A stretch of 64,000 bases of DNA from Thermoplasmatota archaeon (GTDB lineage: Archaea; Thermoplasmatota; Penumbrarchaeia; Penumbrarchaeales; Penumbrarchaeaceae). Made by a program: the position numbers and the translations under genes. Under the pieces are notes generated by a model. It worked only from the letters and a program-made list of their open reading frames with translations, had not been told where the DNA came from and searched no databases. Positions 62,487 through 64,000 of this stretch are shown piece by piece (the stretch's first letter is position 1; every line of letters begins with the position of its first letter). The stretch covers positions 41,759-105,758 of the forward strand of contig JARVGK010000009.1 in assembly GCA_029762535.1 (NCBI GenBank). Reading direction: 5' to 3'.

Positions 62487-64000
62487 TCAGGTTAGAAGAG
62501 TCTCATATCCAATAAACCTCGCAGGTCCTATGTTTCTTACATATAATTTGTAACAATTATTTCCTAAATTCCATCTATAATACCGAGCAGTTATTGTTCC
62601 TGATCTATAATATTTTCCATCAAATGTGATTTTCATCTCAATATCATCATTTGTTGTATCAAAAGCCATTATTAAAAATATAGACCAAGCTGTAGTTATC
62701 GTGATAGCTCCCAAAGATCCTATAAAACCGATTATAAATCCTACAATCGCTCCGGCCACAGCACCCCATACACCGCCAATAGCAGCGCCAATAATTGCTC
62801 CAATTATTGTTCCTGCAAGAGCAAGAGCTTGAGCACCAATAAATGTTATTACGGCAAGAGCTGCAGTGATGATCATGATATCTCTCTCAAACAATTTATA
62901 ATAATAACTGAAATTACTTCCAATTACGCGATTCTTACCTAATATTTTTTGTCTATATTTCACTTTATCATCATTATATTTATAGGTCGGATCAACTAAT
63001 GTTCCGTTTTCCAATAGAATAAACCTAGTTGTAGTTTCAGTAGTTGTGGAAAAATCATTCCAAGCATAGGATACTCCTAATCCATCAGAAATTGATGAAT
63101 CTTCGAATAACGTGTAATTGTTGATAGACCTATCGAATTTTTTTATTGATTTTGCATTTATTTTCGCAGAGTATCCTGTTGAAGGATCTTTGTATTTTGT
63201 AACTCCATAATGTAATGTTGTGTTAAATAAATCATTTGACATAAAGGTAATACCTTGCTGTTCATTTGAAATGATAATTATTCCGAAATCCTTTGATGTG
63301 TTATCATAATAATAATTAAACCCTACAGATACATTATTATAGAGAAACATTTTTTCTATTGTATATGTGCTATTATCACCTGCCACATCATATAGATAAT
63401 CATTCAATCTTGAAATATCATTGGATTTTCTATTTTTATTGGTATAATTGATATCAATCTGATTATTCCATGACCTGGAATTGTTCTGATTATCACGATA
63501 ATCAATATTTCCATAGTAATCATAATGAGAAATGTTAAAATCATCATGGAATTTCATATATAAAGTAACATTTATAGTGATCGTTTCATTCCCTTTTGTA
63601 TAATTTCCTATTAAATTTATTTCACAATCGGAAATGATATTTTCATAGCAATTATTATATGAGCTATTTACATCAAAGATAGGATAAATATCTAATATCG
63701 TATTATTCGATATTTCTCTAACTGATTCCCTCAACAACGATTCGACTGGATCGATATTCCCAAGAATATCATTATCCATATCCATCATTATTGTTCTTGC
63801 ATAAGTTATCATTGGTGTCCAATTTTGTTTCATATTATCATACTTATTATTGAGGTTGTTTGAAAAATATTCCGATAATTCCATCCCGGCAGCGGGATCG
63901 CTTCCTGGAGGGCAGTTGTTGAATGTGACGTTGTTACCGATCCAGCAGTTGAATATCGTGGAATTTATGAACGTGGCGTCCTCTATGTTGCAGTTATGTA
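62487..64000 (-). CDS. AT-rich secreted-like protein with pentapeptide-type start and glycine zipper (5' end outside window)
   Basis: The frame continues past the ATG at 63884 to the window edge, so I treat the gene as partial. The edge part encodes HNCNIEDATFINSTIFNCWI and GNNVTFNNCPPGSDPAAG, a five-residue periodicity typical of pentapeptide repeats or short beta-helix coils. This part is GC-rich; from codon MELSEYF on it is AT-rich. The main body is a beta-rich, Asn-rich region with many N-glycosylation sequons. A hydrophobic glycine-zipper stretch (GTIIGAIIGAAIGGVWGAVA onward) lies about 130 residues from the C-terminus, followed by a beta domain. Function unknown; a membrane-inserting surface protein is one possibility. 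Confidence 0.55.
   Translation of the reverse strand, partial: HNCNIEDATFINSTIFNCWIGNNVTFNNCPPGSDPAAGMELSEYFSNNLNNKYDNMKQNWTPMITYARTIMMDMDNDILGNIDPVESLLRESVREISNNTILDIYPIFDVNSSYNNCYENIISDCEINLIGNYTKGNETITINVTLYMKFHDDFNISHYDYYGNIDYRDNQNNSRSWNNQIDINYTNKNRKSNDISRLNDYLYDVAGDNSTYTIEKMFLYNNVSVGFNYYYDNTSKDFGIIIISNEQQGITFMSNDLFNTTLHYGVTKYKDPSTGYSAKINAKSIKKFDRSINNYTLFEDSSISDGLGVSYAWNDFSTTTETTTRFILLENGTLVDPTYKYNDDKVKYRQKILGKNRVIGSNFSYYYKLFERDIMIITAALAVITFIGAQALALAGTIIGAIIGAAIGGVWGAVAGAIVGFIIGFIGSLGAITITTAWSIFLIMAFDTTNDDIEMKITFDGKYYRSGTITARYYRWNLGNNCYKLYVRNIGPARFIGYETLLT

Noticed and set aside
1..64000. tRNA genes
   Set aside because: No stretch with a T-loop GGTTCRANYCC, a matching acceptor stem and an anticodon arm was noticed by eye; a tRNAscan run would settle this.

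Overview
The window is archaeal. It encodes a group II chaperonin (thermosome), the archaeal Glu-tRNA(Gln) amidotransferase subunit GatD, an RNase P Rpp21/Rnp4 subunit, diphthine-ammonia ligase and a FlaI/TadA-type pilus ATPase. Several genes have a TATA box 25-30 bp before a leaderless start. The many very long secreted proteins with one C-terminal membrane anchor, built from SBBP, FN3, PKD, Kelch and FG-GAP modules, plus membrane winged-helix regulators, fit a Thermoplasmatota lineage best. That placement is an inference.

Layout. 1-5285: a leftward photolyase-carotenoid operon (class II photolyase, CarR-type lycopene cyclase, two CrtI desaturases, one cut by the window edge) divergent from an M48 protease. 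5235-13958: a defence/addiction region with three toxin-antitoxin-like pairs (AbiE type, VapBC type, MNT-HEPN type). These are interleaved with copies of a short GC-rich direct repeat, an 82-bp duplication of the M48 gene end, a mosaic scar, and the first of two paralogous SBBP/FN3 surface proteins. 14043-18293: the second SBBP protein. 18300-24720: a strikingly AT-rich island with a giant LamG protein carrying a legumain/caspase-like peptidase domain. 24964-29104: deaminase and Dph6, a Fic protein with paired operators, and an M29 aminopeptidase.

29105-33697: a cluster of small genes with related GGAAAA+TATA promoters. It holds a 33-residue Trp/Tyr-rich peptide, an ATP-cone protein, two clan-CD peptidase-fold proteins with altered active sites, a small acidic protein and an HTH-TPR regulator. 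Two of these genes have long 5' leaders sharing a conserved hairpin motif, and four hairpins lie beyond the peptide gene, two of them with the same loop. This is my best candidate for something undescribed.

33929-50722: thermosome, MgtE-like transporter, GatD, three more surface proteins, a membrane-tethered winged-helix regulator with an apparent external calcium-binding segment, and a CRM protein next to Rnp4. 50760-61777: a Kelch surface protein, a type IV pilus-like locus (ATPase, membrane platform, pilin-like protein), a lipoprotein and an ABC-2 transporter. 61909-64000: a second AT-rich segment with a membrane protein and a partial pentapeptide-repeat/glycine-zipper protein. No rRNA, tRNA, CRISPR array, transposase or integrase was recognised.
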